Source: Rossellomorea sp. y25 (GTDB lineage: Bacteria > Bacillota > Bacilli > Bacillales > Bacillaceae_B). From it: DNA of 64,000 nt. Of this stretch, positions 16,734 to 25,910 are shown one piece after another. Position numbers and translations under genes: made by a program. The DNA lies in the NCBI RefSeq assembly GCF_038049935.1, contig NZ_CP145886.1:3829001-3893000 (forward strand), given 5' to 3'. The stretch's first letter is position 1. Each line of letters begins with the position of its first letter. Under the pieces are notes generated by a model. It was given only the letters and a program-made list of their open reading frames with translations. It ran no database searches and was not told the origin of the DNA.

Positions 16734-17636
16734 TTATTCAATTTTAATAAAAAACTCTTCTACATAAGGATTAGCAGGCGGGTCGATTACTTCAAACACC
16801 GGATTCTTTATTACAGGCATTTCCTGACCATTAAAATCTACCTTATCAATCACGCCACTCACATTAATCCATGTATCTGGTTCCAGTTTACTCAGTTCTG
16901 AATCACGTGCCAATAAACCATAAACCGAGGCATCGGCTACGCAGCATGTAACGGTGAAACGGGAAATGACCAATTCTTCCTCTGCAAATCCTTCATCTTT
17001 ATAAACAAAACCTGTAAGCTGAATTTCTTTACCGACGAAGTTGTCAAGATTTTCATCCACAATACTTAATGTTTGAATATATTGTTCATCTCTTACGAAT
17101 ATTTTTTCTTTTTTATTTACTATCTCTTTCAACTTGTCGAAATCCTTTTCCACAGGAAACTCATCATACGGTCCGAGGGTAGGCTCAGTTGCAAACGAAT
17201 TTTTTTCTGCACTCTCACCTTGATTTACTCCGTTTTGTTCACTGGATGGGGGTGTTGAGAATAGACTATTCCCCACTTTCACCCCTCTCTTAGCCGCAAC
17301 GGAACTATCCAATAAGTTATCTGGCAGGAGGAATCCCACCACAATTGGAAAAATAAATAGAGCATATACCATGCTGGACCTGATGAACCCTTTAGGCAGT
17401 TCATGACCTTCGCAACCACAATGGTGTTCTTTTGCAGAGGCTGAAGATGTACCCCGGATGATTTGAATCGCCCCCAGGAGAATGAAGACCCCCAGAGCAA
17501 AATACATATAACCATGCATTTTGGGTGCGACAAAGTTTTGCAAATTAAACGTTAAAAATAGTTTCAATACCAAGAGAGCATAACCAATTAAGATGATCCC
17601 TCTGATGAATGTATGGAATTGGATGGATTGTTTCAC
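16734..17636 (-). CDS. TIGR03943-family membrane protein (YcgQ-like), permease partner
   Basis: 300-residue protein with several N-terminal membrane segments, a Cys/His cluster (KEHHCGCEGHELPKG) between helices, and an extracytoplasmic C-terminal domain. Start is GTG at 17634-17636: AAGGAGG lies 8 nt before it and overlaps the stop of the upstream permease gene, whereas the longer frame has no ribosome site. Its partner is encoded directly upstream. The Zur box before the pair and the His/Cys cluster suggest zinc or another transition metal; transport direction and substrate are unknown. Confidence 0.8.
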   Translation of the reverse strand: MKQSIQFHTFIRGIILIGYALLVLKLFLTFNLQNFVAPKMHGYMYFALGVFILLGAIQIIRGTSSASAKEHHCGCEGHELPKGFIRSSMVYALFIFPIVVGFLLPDNLLDSSVAAKRGVKVGNSLFSTPPSSEQNGVNQGESAEKNSFATEPTLGPYDEFPVEKDFDKLKEIVNKKEKIFVRDEQYIQTLSIVDENLDNFVGKEIQLTGFVYKDEGFAEEELVISRFTVTCCVADASVYGLLARDSELSKLEPDTWINVSGVIDKVDFNGQEMPVIKNPVFEVIDPPANPYVEEFFIKIE

Positions 17637-17650
17637 TCCTCTAGCCTCCT

Positions 17651-18649
17651 TTACACAAATACTTGGAATACAAGCGTGCAAATATATACTACGATTGTCA
17701 CGATTCCAATAAAGATCAACACGAATTTTTTATTAAAGTAAGCAAGCATCAATAATGTATTCTTGAAATCAATCATCGGCCCATACACTAAAAATGCCAA
17801 AAGGGATGATGCAGAAAAGATACTGCCGAAAGACGAAGCCACGAATGCATCTGCTTCTGAACATAGTGAAATAATATAGGCAAACCCCATCATAACAGCC
17901 GGTGCAAGAACCTCATTCGTCCCAATCCCCACTAACAATTCTCTATCAAGATATGTCTGAAATCCCGCTGCAACAAATGCTCCGATGATAAGGAATTTGC
18001 CCATGTCAAAAAATTCATCACTGGCATGTACAATTGTCTGCATTAGTTTATTGGATGAGTGATCGTGATGATGCTCTTGGACACGCGCTTTCTGTATTAG
18101 CGGGTTTCTCTTTCCATAAAACCTGTACAATAGAGCCCCAATGATTAAGGCAGCTATTAAAGCAATACCCATCCTCCCCCAGACAACCGTCATATTATTT
18201 TGGAACGCATAGTAAGTAGATGCGAAGACAATCGGATTTAAAATAGGGGCTGTAACCATGACGACAATCGCAAGATGGGCAGGCATCCCTTTTTTAATTA
18301 ACCTCCTGGCCACCGGTACAATCGCACATTCACATACAGGAAGCAATGCCCCTACTACAGCTGCAGGAAACAAAGCCAGGTAGGGGAACCTCTTCGGAAT
18401 GATTTTTTGTAATAACCTCTCAGACACAAATACTTGAATAAGTGCTGATGCGAAGACACCGATTAAGATAAAAGGGATCGCTTCTAAGAGGATACTCAAG
18501 AATATGGTAATGACATTCGCCATCGAAGAGGTAAGAAACTCTTCCGGGACATAGACTTTCACCCAATCTCCCGCTAAAAAAAGAACAATGAATAACAAAA
18601 ATAATAGTATCCCTGTCATCTCTTGACTAAAGCTCCTCAAAGAATTCAT
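17651..18649 (-). CDS. Permease of the YcgR/UPF0718 family
   Basis: 332-residue membrane protein with about eight helices and the family motif LPVCECAIVPVARRLIKKG; the central cytoplasmic loop holds EHHHDH, a probable metal-binding stretch. I choose ATG 18647-18649 (AAAGGAA 10 nt upstream); an ATG at 18679 has no ribosome site and would put the Zur box against the start. Paired with the TIGR03943 protein 14 bp downstream. Confidence 0.8.
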   Translation of the reverse strand: MNSLRSFSQEMTGILLFLLFIVLFLAGDWVKVYVPEEFLTSSMANVITIFLSILLEAIPFILIGVFASALIQVFVSERLLQKIIPKRFPYLALFPAAVVGALLPVCECAIVPVARRLIKKGMPAHLAIVVMVTAPILNPIVFASTYYAFQNNMTVVWGRMGIALIAALIIGALLYRFYGKRNPLIQKARVQEHHHDHSSNKLMQTIVHASDEFFDMGKFLIIGAFVAAGFQTYLDRELLVGIGTNEVLAPAVMMGFAYIISLCSEADAFVASSFGSIFSASSLLAFLVYGPMIDFKNTLLMLAYFNKKFVLIFIGIVTIVVYICTLVFQVFV

Positions 18650-18686
18650 TCGTTTACGTTTCCTTTCTTTAGACTGCATTTATTAA

Positions 18687-18701
18687 TCGTAATCATTTCG
18701 C
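18687..18701. promoter_or_regulatory. Zur box C
   Basis: TCGTAATCATTTCGC matches TCGTAATNATTACGA at 12 of 14 defined positions and lies about 40 bp upstream of the permease pair. Confidence 0.7.
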
Positions 18702-18838
18702 TTTACATTATACCTTATTCTTGTCCCAAAAAACTATGCTAAATTATTTTTAATCTTTCTTTAACATTTCAATTCTGCATAACCTAAAGTTATTCTTCAA
18801 AAACTAAAGATGAATTGAATAGATTGGAGGGGATTCAT

Positions 18839-18979
18839 ATGACGAAAAAGGTCAACAAAGGCAGTGAAAATCAAAATTCACCCAAGCGTGGCACAACAGA
18901 GTTTGCTACTGAAATCACGAGTGGAGACAACAGTAAGGGAAATAAACATAATAAAGATCAGCGTAACAAAACGAAATAA
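18839..18979 (+). CDS. Small SASP-like spore protein (46 aa)
   Basis: 46-residue hydrophilic protein, MTKKVNKGSENQNSPKRG then TTEFATEITSG. The TEFATE segment resembles the EFASE sites in gamma-type small acid-soluble spore proteins that the germination protease GPR cuts. GGAGGGG precedes the ATG and a strong terminator follows. It has only one such segment, so it would be a minimal SspE-like protein; assignment is by motif and composition only. Confidence 0.55.
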   Translation: MTKKVNKGSENQNSPKRGTTEFATEITSGDNSKGNKHNKDQRNKTK

Positions 18980-18980
18980 C

Positions 18981-19015
18981 AAAAACCTGTCCGATGGAAA
19001 ATCGGGCAGGTTTTT
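18981..19015 (+). terminator. Terminator after SASP-like gene
   Basis: 15-bp stem AAAAACCTGTCCGAT / ATCGGGCAGGTTTTT (one G-T pair), 5-nt loop; probably bidirectional, serving also the convergent small gene. Confidence 0.85.
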
Positions 19016-19048
19016 GTTATTTATAGGTAAAGGATTCAGCTGGTACTC

Positions 19049-19204
19049 TTACTCATCATCACCGGTAATCTTTACCGCGGCTGTATTATTTTGAATATAA
19101 GTGGGCGGCGCCGGATCAGCTTCTTTTTCATTACTTCCATAAAATCTTTCATTCAATTCCATATTTGCTTCTGTAGTCGATGTTCTTTCATCCTGTTTCT
19201 TCAT
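19049..19204 (-). CDS. Small charged hypothetical protein (51 aa)
   Basis: Reverse-strand frame starting MKKQDERTSTTEANMELNER and ending KITGDDE. AAAGGGTGA lies 6 nt before the ATG. No cysteines, no membrane segment, very acidic/polar. It sits between two small spore protein genes, so a spore role is possible, but I do not recognise the family. Confidence 0.5.
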   Translation of the reverse strand: MKKQDERTSTTEANMELNERFYGSNEKEADPAPPTYIQNNTAAVKITGDDE

Positions 19205-19318
19205 GTCATCACCCTTTCACTATTAGCGTATCGGATTCAAAATGAAATATACGCTCATTTTTCTCTAAAAAAAGGACAAACTAACCAATGAAAATAGACT
19301 ATAAGGAGGAAATGAAGA

Positions 19319-19498
19319 ATGGATTATAATCGTGCAAAACAGATATTATCTTCTTCAGCTGATATTGAAGTAAAATATAAAGATGCATCTGTCTGGATCG
19401 ACTCTGTTAATGAAGACGGTCAAACAGCCGTTGTTCATCTTCGCGGACCATTAGAAGAACGTTCCGAAGTAAGTGTTTCAGATTTAGAAGAAGCATAA
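19319..19498 (+). CDS. sspH: Small acid-soluble spore protein, H type
   Basis: 59-residue protein MDYNRAKQILSSSADIEVKY...VWIDSVNEDGQTAVV...EVSVSDLEEA, matching the H-type SASP pattern (RAKxI, IEVxYxxxxVWIxxV, VxVxxLEE). A minor spore core protein made in the forespore. AAGGAGG lies 9 nt before the ATG; an out-of-frame ATG 7 nt earlier is a dead end. Confidence 0.85.
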   Translation: MDYNRAKQILSSSADIEVKYKDASVWIDSVNEDGQTAVVHLRGPLEERSEVSVSDLEEA

Positions 19499-19504
19499 TC
19501 GTAG

Positions 19505-19550
19505 AAAAGACCATGCAGCCCTCCCAAAAAGGAAGGAGAAGCATGGTCTC
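19505..19550 (-). terminator. Terminator of alkaline phosphatase gene
   Basis: AGACCATGC pairs with GCATGGTCT, with inner CTCC/GGAG pairing; on the reverse strand TTTT follows. It lies 17 bp after the phosphatase stop and may act in both directions. Confidence 0.55.
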
Positions 19551-19566
19551 ATCATCTGTCTTAAGC

Positions 19567-20946
19567 TTATTTATCGTCTTTGATTTTCCCTTTGTTTTTA
19601 AGAAGGTCAAAAATCATTTTTGCTTGATCTGTGTTATCGATCATGCCCGAGAACTTCTCTTTTTGAGGACCAAATGCATACACAGGAACGTCATCTCCTG
19701 TATGTCCATCCGTTGTCCAGCCAGTACCTGAACGTTTGTCGAAGATTTTCTCGATGGCATTATCGATTTCGGTTTGATCGCCTTTTTCTGCTGCTTTTTT
19801 CACAGAAGCGATTTCCTCTTCCGTTAACTCAAGGTCGATGTTTTCGGCTAATGTTTCTTCCACTGAAGCACCGTTCACAATTTGTTCAGCCATGAAGTCT
19901 GGTGTTTTCTTTGCAGCTTGAATCGGTGCCGGATCCCAATTATATTCACCGTCTGCCCCGATCGAGATTCCCCCTGTAGAATGGTCTGCTGTAACAACTA
20001 CCAATGTTTCACCATTTTCTTTTGCAAAATCCCTTACTGCTTCAAGTGCCTTCTCAAAGTCTCTCATTTCACTCAAAGCCCCGACCACATCATTATCGTG
20101 ACCAGCCCAGTCGATTTGGCTGCCTTCCACCATAAGGAAGAATCCGTCCTCGTCCCCTTTTAAACGGTCGAGTGCAGATGTCGTCATATCCGCTAAGCTT
20201 GGCTGTTCTTTATCACGGTCGATCATCTTGTCCATTCCCACTTCAGAGAAAAGACCAAGAACTTGTTTGTTGTCGTCATTTTTCAGTTCTTCGGCGGATT
20301 TTACATAGCTGTAGCCATCCTTTTGGAACTCCTCAGCAAGGTTACGGTCATCACGTTCGAAGAAGTCCGTCCCCCCACCTAACATGACGTCTATCTTATG
20401 TTCTCCATTAATCATTTCATCATAGTAGTCATCCGCAATCGCATTTTCGCTTTTACGCTGCTCTTCATGCGCACCATAAGATGCCGGAGTGGCATGGGTG
20501 ATTTCTGATGTTGCTACGATTCCTGTAGACATGCCGTTTTCTTTCGCCTGCTCTAATACCGTTTTAACATCTGTTTTATCATTATCGACTGCAATCGCAT
20601 TATTGTAAGTTTTGACTCCGCCGCTCATTGCTGTCGCAGCAGCTGCTGAATCTGTCACGTTTTCTTTCTCATCCTCTGGATAAGTGGATTGTAATCCGAC
20701 AAGGTAAGGATCGAATGCCGTTTTTTCCATCTCAACTGTTTCAGGATTGTCATTCATATAGCGAAGTGCCGTTGTATAAGGAACGCCCATTCCATCACCG
20801 ATCATAAAGATGACGTTTTTGGCTTTGCCGTTCTTGGATTCCTTCGCTTGTGCTTCTGTGTTGTCTTGATTCATTCCTATTACACTTCCAAGAGCTAATG
20901 TTGACACAACCGCTAACGGAAGAATCTTCTTCATTGATTTCTTCAT
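19567..20946 (-). CDS. Secreted alkaline phosphatase (PhoA/PhoB family)
   Basis: 459-residue zinc/magnesium phosphomonoesterase that scavenges phosphate outside the cell. Sec signal peptide (KKILPLAVVSTLALGSVIG), metal ligand segment FMIGDGMG, and the nucleophile Ser100 in TDSAAAATAM; later HSTGG and TDGHTGDDVPVYAFGP hold further metal-binding histidines. Length equals the B. subtilis enzymes. Two TTTACA repeats spaced 11 bp apart upstream could be part of a PhoP box, consistent with phosphate starvation control. Confidence 0.93.
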   Translation of the reverse strand: MKKSMKKILPLAVVSTLALGSVIGMNQDNTEAQAKESKNGKAKNVIFMIGDGMGVPYTTALRYMNDNPETVEMEKTAFDPYLVGLQSTYPEDEKENVTDSAAAATAMSGGVKTYNNAIAVDNDKTDVKTVLEQAKENGMSTGIVATSEITHATPASYGAHEEQRKSENAIADDYYDEMINGEHKIDVMLGGGTDFFERDDRNLAEEFQKDGYSYVKSAEELKNDDNKQVLGLFSEVGMDKMIDRDKEQPSLADMTTSALDRLKGDEDGFFLMVEGSQIDWAGHDNDVVGALSEMRDFEKALEAVRDFAKENGETLVVVTADHSTGGISIGADGEYNWDPAPIQAAKKTPDFMAEQIVNGASVEETLAENIDLELTEEEIASVKKAAEKGDQTEIDNAIEKIFDKRSGTGWTTDGHTGDDVPVYAFGPQKEKFSGMIDNTDQAKMIFDLLKNKGKIKDDK

Positions 20947-21028
20947 TTACCCTACCTCCTATAAGTTCGACTACATATGTAGAATAAAGGGGAAATATGA
21001 AGAACCATTTGCAAAAGGACTACAGGAG

Positions 21029-21045
21029 TGTAAAGCTTCTGTAAA
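21029..21045 (-). promoter_or_regulatory. Possible PhoP-binding repeats
   Basis: On the reverse strand TTTACA-N5-TTTACA, matching the TT(A/T/C)ACA-like PhoP repeats with 11-bp periodicity, 83 bp upstream of the phosphatase gene. Only one clear pair is visible, whereas PhoP sites usually have two. Confidence 0.4.
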
Positions 21046-21050
21046 ATGAA

Positions 21051-21080
21051 GAAAAACAGGTATAAAGCCACCTGTTTTTC
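21051..21080 (-). terminator. Terminator after DDAH-family gene 1
   Basis: GAAAAACAGGT / ACCTGTTTTTC stem of 11 bp with an 8-nt loop; T-rich on both strands. Confidence 0.7.
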
Positions 21081-21117
21081 ATTAATGAATCTATTCAGTT
21101 CATAGTCAATAAGACTT

Positions 21118-21975
21118 CTATTCTCTAATCAGGGGAAGCGTACAACAACGGAATGAGCCCCCAGACTTGATGATTTCGGATAAATCCAGTTCAATCACGT
21201 CAAAACCTTTTGATCTGATTCGTTCATTCAAATCTTGATTTAGAGTAAGACTGATGATTTTCCCATCACCGATTGCTAATACATTGGGTCCCATTTGAAA
21301 TTGTTCATCATCCGTTACAGTGATGATATTGTAATGCAACTTGATCTTCTCAAGATCCTCTTTTGAAAAGGCAGGTGGATACACAAGGGCCCACCCCTCT
21401 GATATGATCGTAAATACACAATCCAAATGAAGAATTCCTTCTTTTAAAGGTAACTCATGAACGGTATATTGGGGGAGCTGATTTCGTAACGATTGGATGG
21501 CCAATTGGTTCGTCCGTCCACTCACTCCGATCCAAATATTCTGCTCATCAACGAGCACATCCCCTCCTTCAATGGAATGGAGAAGTTCATGATAAGGCAC
21601 GTCATTCGTTTCCAGCCAATTCTTCAGCGTTTTCACTTCGCCCCGCCTGACATCGGTATTCATCGATGCAACGAAGAATTGATCATGAATCGTGAAACCG
21701 ATGTCCCTTGTGAAGACTTGTTCATTAAACTCTGGTGATGGTTGAAGGTGAATGACCTCTGAACCATTTTTCTCTAACGTATCAACAAAGTTTTTATGTT
21801 GCTGTACCGCATTATCTATATTGATATTTTCCTTTAGGAAATGCTTTTGAGTCTCATTTATGATTTCATTTATTTGCATATTTTCAGGTGAAACAACAAC
21901 CACTTTCTTTAACTTTCCATACTCATTGGAACAATGGGTTTTAGATTTTGGAACCAACGGGGAATTTAAACTCAT
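21118..21975 (-). CDS. DDAH/arginine deiminase-superfamily hydrolase (YkgA-like)
   Basis: 285-residue guanidino-group-modifying enzyme. Superfamily motifs are FTRDIGF (substrate Asp), SIEGGDVLV, LHLDCVF (catalytic His) and the C-terminal catalytic cysteine in SGGSFRCCTLPL. Similar to B. subtilis YkgA. Substrate may be a methylated or simple guanidino compound; not proven. Start chosen at ATG 21973-21975, where GGAGGG is 8 nt upstream; the longer frame would begin inside that ribosome site. A second superfamily member is at 52249. Confidence 0.82.
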   Translation of the reverse strand: MSLNSPLVPKSKTHCSNEYGKLKKVVVVSPENMQINEIINETQKHFLKENINIDNAVQQHKNFVDTLEKNGSEVIHLQPSPEFNEQVFTRDIGFTIHDQFFVASMNTDVRRGEVKTLKNWLETNDVPYHELLHSIEGGDVLVDEQNIWIGVSGRTNQLAIQSLRNQLPQYTVHELPLKEGILHLDCVFTIISEGWALVYPPAFSKEDLEKIKLHYNIITVTDDEQFQMGPNVLAIGDGKIISLTLNQDLNERIRSKGFDVIELDLSEIIKSGGSFRCCTLPLIRE

Positions 21976-22164
21976 CTTTACGCCCTCCATTTATATACTC
22001 TTAAAAACTGCTTTTCCCTGTTATTATGCTGATAAAACTTCCTTTTTATAATTTATGCTGAAGAAGCCTAAACAGGGACGACAGGTATAGTTAATGGGTG
22101 TTATATGGGCTACTGTGCACTTCAATTAAAAAAGGACTCAGCTAAGCCCTTTTCAGAATGCCTT

Positions 22165-22449
22165 CTATTGTTCTTCTGAGGCTTTATCGTCCTTATCCAC
22201 CTCATCGTCATTCAATGTTTCACCGGAAGGATCTTCATTAAGCGTACCCTCATTATCTTCTTCATCTGCTTTGTCTTCATTCATGGAATCTTCGTTATTC
22301 GACTCTTCATTCATAGTGCTTTCATCTTGAGAAGTATCCTGCTGTTCCACGTTATTAGCTTCATCTTCGGCACCTTCATCATTTCCACAACCAGCTAAAA
22401 CCAAGCCTGCACTCAGCGGTAAAGTTAGTAATAAATTTCTTATTTTCAT
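22165..22449 (-). CDS. Small acidic lipoprotein
   Basis: 94 residues: signal peptide MKIRNLLLTLPLSAGLVLA with lipobox LAGC, then an extremely acidic, low-complexity Asp/Glu/Asn/Ser tail with loose repeats of TMNEESNNEDSMNEDKAD and TLNEDPSGETLNDDE type. Likely membrane-anchored on the outer face. No fold or function recognised; the tail could bind cations. ATG at 22447-22449 has AAAGGAGA upstream; a TTG two codons earlier is less likely. Confidence 0.7.
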   Translation of the reverse strand: MKIRNLLLTLPLSAGLVLAGCGNDEGAEDEANNVEQQDTSQDESTMNEESNNEDSMNEDKADEEDNEGTLNEDPSGETLNDDEVDKDDKASEEQ

Positions 22450-22562
22450 TAACAATCTCTCCTTTGAAGTGTGTCTGTAAGTGCTTAGTTCTTGTTTACC
22501 ACGAATAGATTATGATAAACAAATGAGTGAGATTTTGGAAATAAACCCTTTGTTATCCAATG

Positions 22563-22584
22563 AAAAAAGCGTGCTGTCGCACGC
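22563..22584 (-). terminator. Terminator of acyl-CoA synthetase gene
   Basis: GCGTGC-4 nt-GCACGC followed on the reverse strand by TTTTTT, 15 bp after the stop. Confidence 0.75.
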
Positions 22585-22598
22585 CAAAATAATACTTC

Positions 22599-24179
22599 CT
22601 AATGAACCATCCGGTCATGATCCTTCCAGTATTCTTTTCGGAGCACAACCTTTTGGATTTTTCCTGAAGCGGTCTTAGGTAACTCCTTTGCAAAGGTAAT
22701 ACTCTTCGGTGCTTTGAAGTGGGCAAGCTTTTCTCTGCTGAATTCGATAAGATCCTTTTCCGTTAAGCTGTGACCTTCCCTGATAACAACGACTGCATGG
22801 GGCACTTCTCCCCAACGCTCATGGGGGATGGCTACGACCGCTGCTTCGAGGACACTGTCATGTTCATAGAGAGCCCCCTCTACTTCAATGGAAGAGATGT
22901 TTTCTCCTCCGCTGATGATGACGTCTTTCATCCGGTCGACAATTTCAATGAAGCCATTCTCGTCGACCGTCGCCATATCACCTGTATGCAGCCATCCATC
23001 TCGAATGGCTTGATTGGTTGCTTCGGGGTTTTTAAAATATCCTTCCATCACGGTATTCGTTCTTGTCACGATTTCTCCAATCGCATTCCCGTTACGGGGC
23101 ACTTCATTACCGAGCTCATCCACTACTTTTACCTTGCTGCCAATCATACTGTAGCCGGCTTTCGCCTTTAACCGGTATTTTTCTTCCTTTGGTCGGTCCT
23201 GTTCGGAAGATCTCAGGATGGATGTAGTGATAAGTGGTGATATTTCAGTCATTCCGTACACCTGGATAAACTCCCACTTTAGATCCTCTTCTACCTTTCG
23301 GACAAATGCTGGTGGAGGAGCCGAACCCGCAATGACAACCCTTACATCTTGTCCGATCGTCCGCTCCCTGTTCGGATAGTTCTCCAGAAGCATATTCAGA
23401 ACAGTCGGCGCCATATGCATAACCGTTACGCCGTGCTTCTCGACTTTATCTAAAATCATCTCAGGGTCTACTTTTCTGAGCATCACCTGGGTCGCACCGT
23501 TGGCAGTATAATAGAAAGGTGAACCCCAGCCATTCACATGAAACATGGGCAGGACATGTAGTAACGTGTCGCGATCCGAAACCCGTAAATGATGCATGGA
23601 TGATAGAGCATGCAAATAATTGGACCTGTGGGTGAGGAGCACTCCCTTCGGATCTCCTGTCGTCCCACTCGTATATAATAAAGAAGCGATATCGGTTTCT
23701 TCCAAGTCTACGCGATCGAAAGCTTCGTCGCTGAATGAACCGCGCCACTCGTCATAGCCGGGATGTCCATCTATTGACTCACCATGGATCACAATATGCT
23801 TTAAATCCGGCACATTAGACAGAATCGGCTGCACCAGCGGATAAAGTTCCTCATCCACAAATAATGCTTTGCTCTCACTATGAGTCAGGATAAATAGATA
23901 ATCCGCAGGTTTTAAGCGCGTATTAAGTGGTGTCATGATCCCTCCGACACTATAGACCCCATAGAACCCCTCCAGCATCTCTGCGGTATTGGGAGCTAAA
24001 TACGCAACCTTGTCCCCTTTTTCAATCCCAAATTCCTGTAGCCCCCGGGATAGTTGATTCACGCGGGCATTCAGCTGCTTATACGTCAAACGCTTCACAT
24101 CATCAATAATCGCTATCTTCTCTCCATATTGTTCGACTGCCCGATCTAAAAAATCCGTTAACACTAAAGGTACATGCAT
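22599..24179 (-). CDS. AMP-forming acyl-CoA synthetase
   Basis: 526-residue adenylate-forming ligase that activates a carboxylic (fatty) acid to acyl-CoA through an acyl-AMP. The P-loop motif LLYTSGTTGDPKGVLLTH, YGMTE (A5), WLHTGD (A7), DRMKDVIISGGENIS (A8) and the catalytic lysine in PKTASGKIQK near the C terminus are all present. Resembles medium/long-chain fatty acid CoA ligases; exact chain length unknown. Single gene. Confidence 0.88.
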   Translation of the reverse strand: MHVPLVLTDFLDRAVEQYGEKIAIIDDVKRLTYKQLNARVNQLSRGLQEFGIEKGDKVAYLAPNTAEMLEGFYGVYSVGGIMTPLNTRLKPADYLFILTHSESKALFVDEELYPLVQPILSNVPDLKHIVIHGESIDGHPGYDEWRGSFSDEAFDRVDLEETDIASLLYTSGTTGDPKGVLLTHRSNYLHALSSMHHLRVSDRDTLLHVLPMFHVNGWGSPFYYTANGATQVMLRKVDPEMILDKVEKHGVTVMHMAPTVLNMLLENYPNRERTIGQDVRVVIAGSAPPPAFVRKVEEDLKWEFIQVYGMTEISPLITTSILRSSEQDRPKEEKYRLKAKAGYSMIGSKVKVVDELGNEVPRNGNAIGEIVTRTNTVMEGYFKNPEATNQAIRDGWLHTGDMATVDENGFIEIVDRMKDVIISGGENISSIEVEGALYEHDSVLEAAVVAIPHERWGEVPHAVVVIREGHSLTEKDLIEFSREKLAHFKAPKSITFAKELPKTASGKIQKVVLRKEYWKDHDRMVH

Positions 24180-24328
24180 ATGTACAACCCATCCCTTCTG
24201 TTCGTTAATGACTATTTATATTCATTATTTTAGCAGATCCGGGATATTAATTGGGAATATTCTGAAATTTTATATAATGAGATACTGATTTATAGGGGAG
24301 GGCCGTATATTGATGAAAGATGTTCTAT

Positions 24329-24366
24329 AAAAAAAGCATGACGACACATTGGTCACCATGCTTTTT
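24329..24366 (-). terminator. Terminator of RNA helicase gene
   Basis: AAAAAGCATG / CATGCTTTTT arms 16 nt apart, with T-rich 3' side on the reverse strand. Confidence 0.65.
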
Positions 24367-24369
24367 GAG

Positions 24370-25821
24370 TTAGCGGCCTCTTCTATTTAAAGAGGATTTA
24401 CCCTGGCTGTTTCTTTTACCGCTGGAGTCGTTTCTTCTTGGTTTGCCGGAATCACTTGATCTGGATTGTCTGCCTCTTGAGGGACTGGCGGAGTCTCCTC
24501 CACGTCGGGATGATGATTCTTCCCTTCTCGATCGACGACTGCGTGGCGAATCACCACCGTCACTGTTACGAGACCGGCCACCACGTGGAGACCTTGCTTT
24601 ACGCTCTTTATTCGCTTGGATATTCTTTTCACGTCTATCCTTCGCACTTTCATTTGATCCCTTATGGACATCGGCGGTTTCCTTAGAAGGAGCCACCTCC
24701 ACGACACGACGAGGCAATGAACGGCCAATGCCTTTTTCAATCATCTCAAGATCCTGCTTGTCCTTCAGTGCAACAAAGGTAATGGCAAGTCCATCTTTTC
24801 CGGCACGACCTGTACGTCCGATTCTGTGAATATAGCTTTCCACATCTTGAGGGATATCATAATTGAACACATGAGTGACTCCTTCAACGTCAAGACCACG
24901 AGCCGCCACGTCGGTCGCGATAAGAAGCTGAAGTTTCGCGTCCCTGAACTTCTTCATCACACCTTCTCGTTTCGCTTGAGATAAGTCACCGTGTAGTTCA
25001 TCCACCAGAAATCCTCTCGTTTTCAGATCACCCAGAAGCTTGCTGACCCTTCTTTTCGTTCGGCAGAAAATGATGCCTAAAAACGGTTGAACGTCAAGAA
25101 TCGTTTGACTGAGGGCATCTAATTTCTGACGATCCGTCGTTTCTACGATTTCCTGCTGTATTTCCTGTACAATCTTTTCTTTTTCGCGAATCTGTACATT
25201 ATGAGGGTTATTCATATAGCGCTTGCCGATTTTTCGGATATCCTTTGACATCGTCGCAGAAAATAGAGCGGTTTGACGGGTAAACGGAGTCTCGCGAATA
25301 ATCGCTTCGACTTCATCGAAAAATCCGATATGAAGCATTTGATCCGCTTCATCCAGTACAAGGAACGATACGTTTGAAAAGTCCACAGTCTCCCGACGAA
25401 CGTGATCAAGTAAACGACCAGGTGTCCCAATCACGATATGAATCGCTTTATTCTTCAGTCGCTTGATCTGCTTCTCAACATCTTGGCCGCCGTACACAGC
25501 TAACACATTTATGTCATCTTCCGTAGAAGAAAGAATCTGATTCAACTCCGCGGTTACTTGAATTGCGAGCTCCCGCGTCGGAGTCACAATAAGAGATTGG
25601 ATCTCATCTCTCGCTGGATCAATTTTGGAAAGCATAGGCAGGAGAAAAGCCATCGTTTTTCCCGTTCCTGTCTGTGCTTGCCCGATCACATCTTCACCAT
25701 TTAATAAAACAGGTATGGTTTCGCTCTGGATCGGTGTTGGTTCTGAAATCGATTGTTCTTTTAACGCATTGACGTACTTAGGTTGGATTCCTAAGGAAGT
25801 AAAATCATTCAATGGGGTCAC
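24370..25821 (-). CDS. DEAD-box RNA helicase with basic RS/RG-rich tail
   Basis: 483-residue ATP-dependent RNA helicase. Q motif [11 protein letters not shown], motif [20 protein letters not shown] box [11 protein letters not shown], and motif [12 protein letters not shown] are all present. After about residue 385 comes a disordered tail rich in Arg, Ser and Gly ([20 protein letters not shown] type), like CshA-class cold-shock/degradosome helicases. I do not assign a specific Csh name. Confidence 0.9.
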   Translation of the reverse strand: MTPLNDFTSLGIQPKYVNALKEQSISEPTPIQSETIPVLLNGEDVIGQAQTGTGKTMAFLLPMLSKIDPARDEIQSLIVTPTRELAIQVTAELNQILSSTEDDINVLAVYGGQDVEKQIKRLKNKAIHIVIGTPGRLLDHVRRETVDFSNVSFLVLDEADQMLHIGFFDEVEAIIRETPFTRQTALFSATMSKDIRKIGKRYMNNPHNVQIREKEKIVQEIQQEIVETTDRQKLDALSQTILDVQPFLGIIFCRTKRRVSKLLGDLKTRGFLVDELHGDLSQAKREGVMKKFRDAKLQLLIATDVAARGLDVEGVTHVFNYDIPQDVESYIHRIGRTGRAGKDGLAITFVALKDKQDLEMIEKGIGRSLPRRVVEVAPSKETADVHKGSNESAKDRREKNIQANKERKARSPRGGRSRNSDGGDSPRSRRSRREESSSRRGGDSASPSRGRQSRSSDSGKPRRNDSSGKRNSQGKSSLNRRGR

Positions 25822-25851
25822 CTCTTTGTTCCCATTATACCCTTATCTCTC

Positions 25852-25879
25852 TTTGGAAAATAGGGCACTGTGTTATAAT
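25852..25879 (+). promoter_or_regulatory. Extended -10 sigma-A promoter
   Basis: TATAAT (25874-25879) preceded by TG at 25871-25872 and a weak -35 TTTGGA (25852-25857), upstream of the gene at 25911. Confidence 0.55.
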
Positions 25880-25910
25880 GGGAAAATCGTAAAATGAAAT
25901 GAGGAATATG

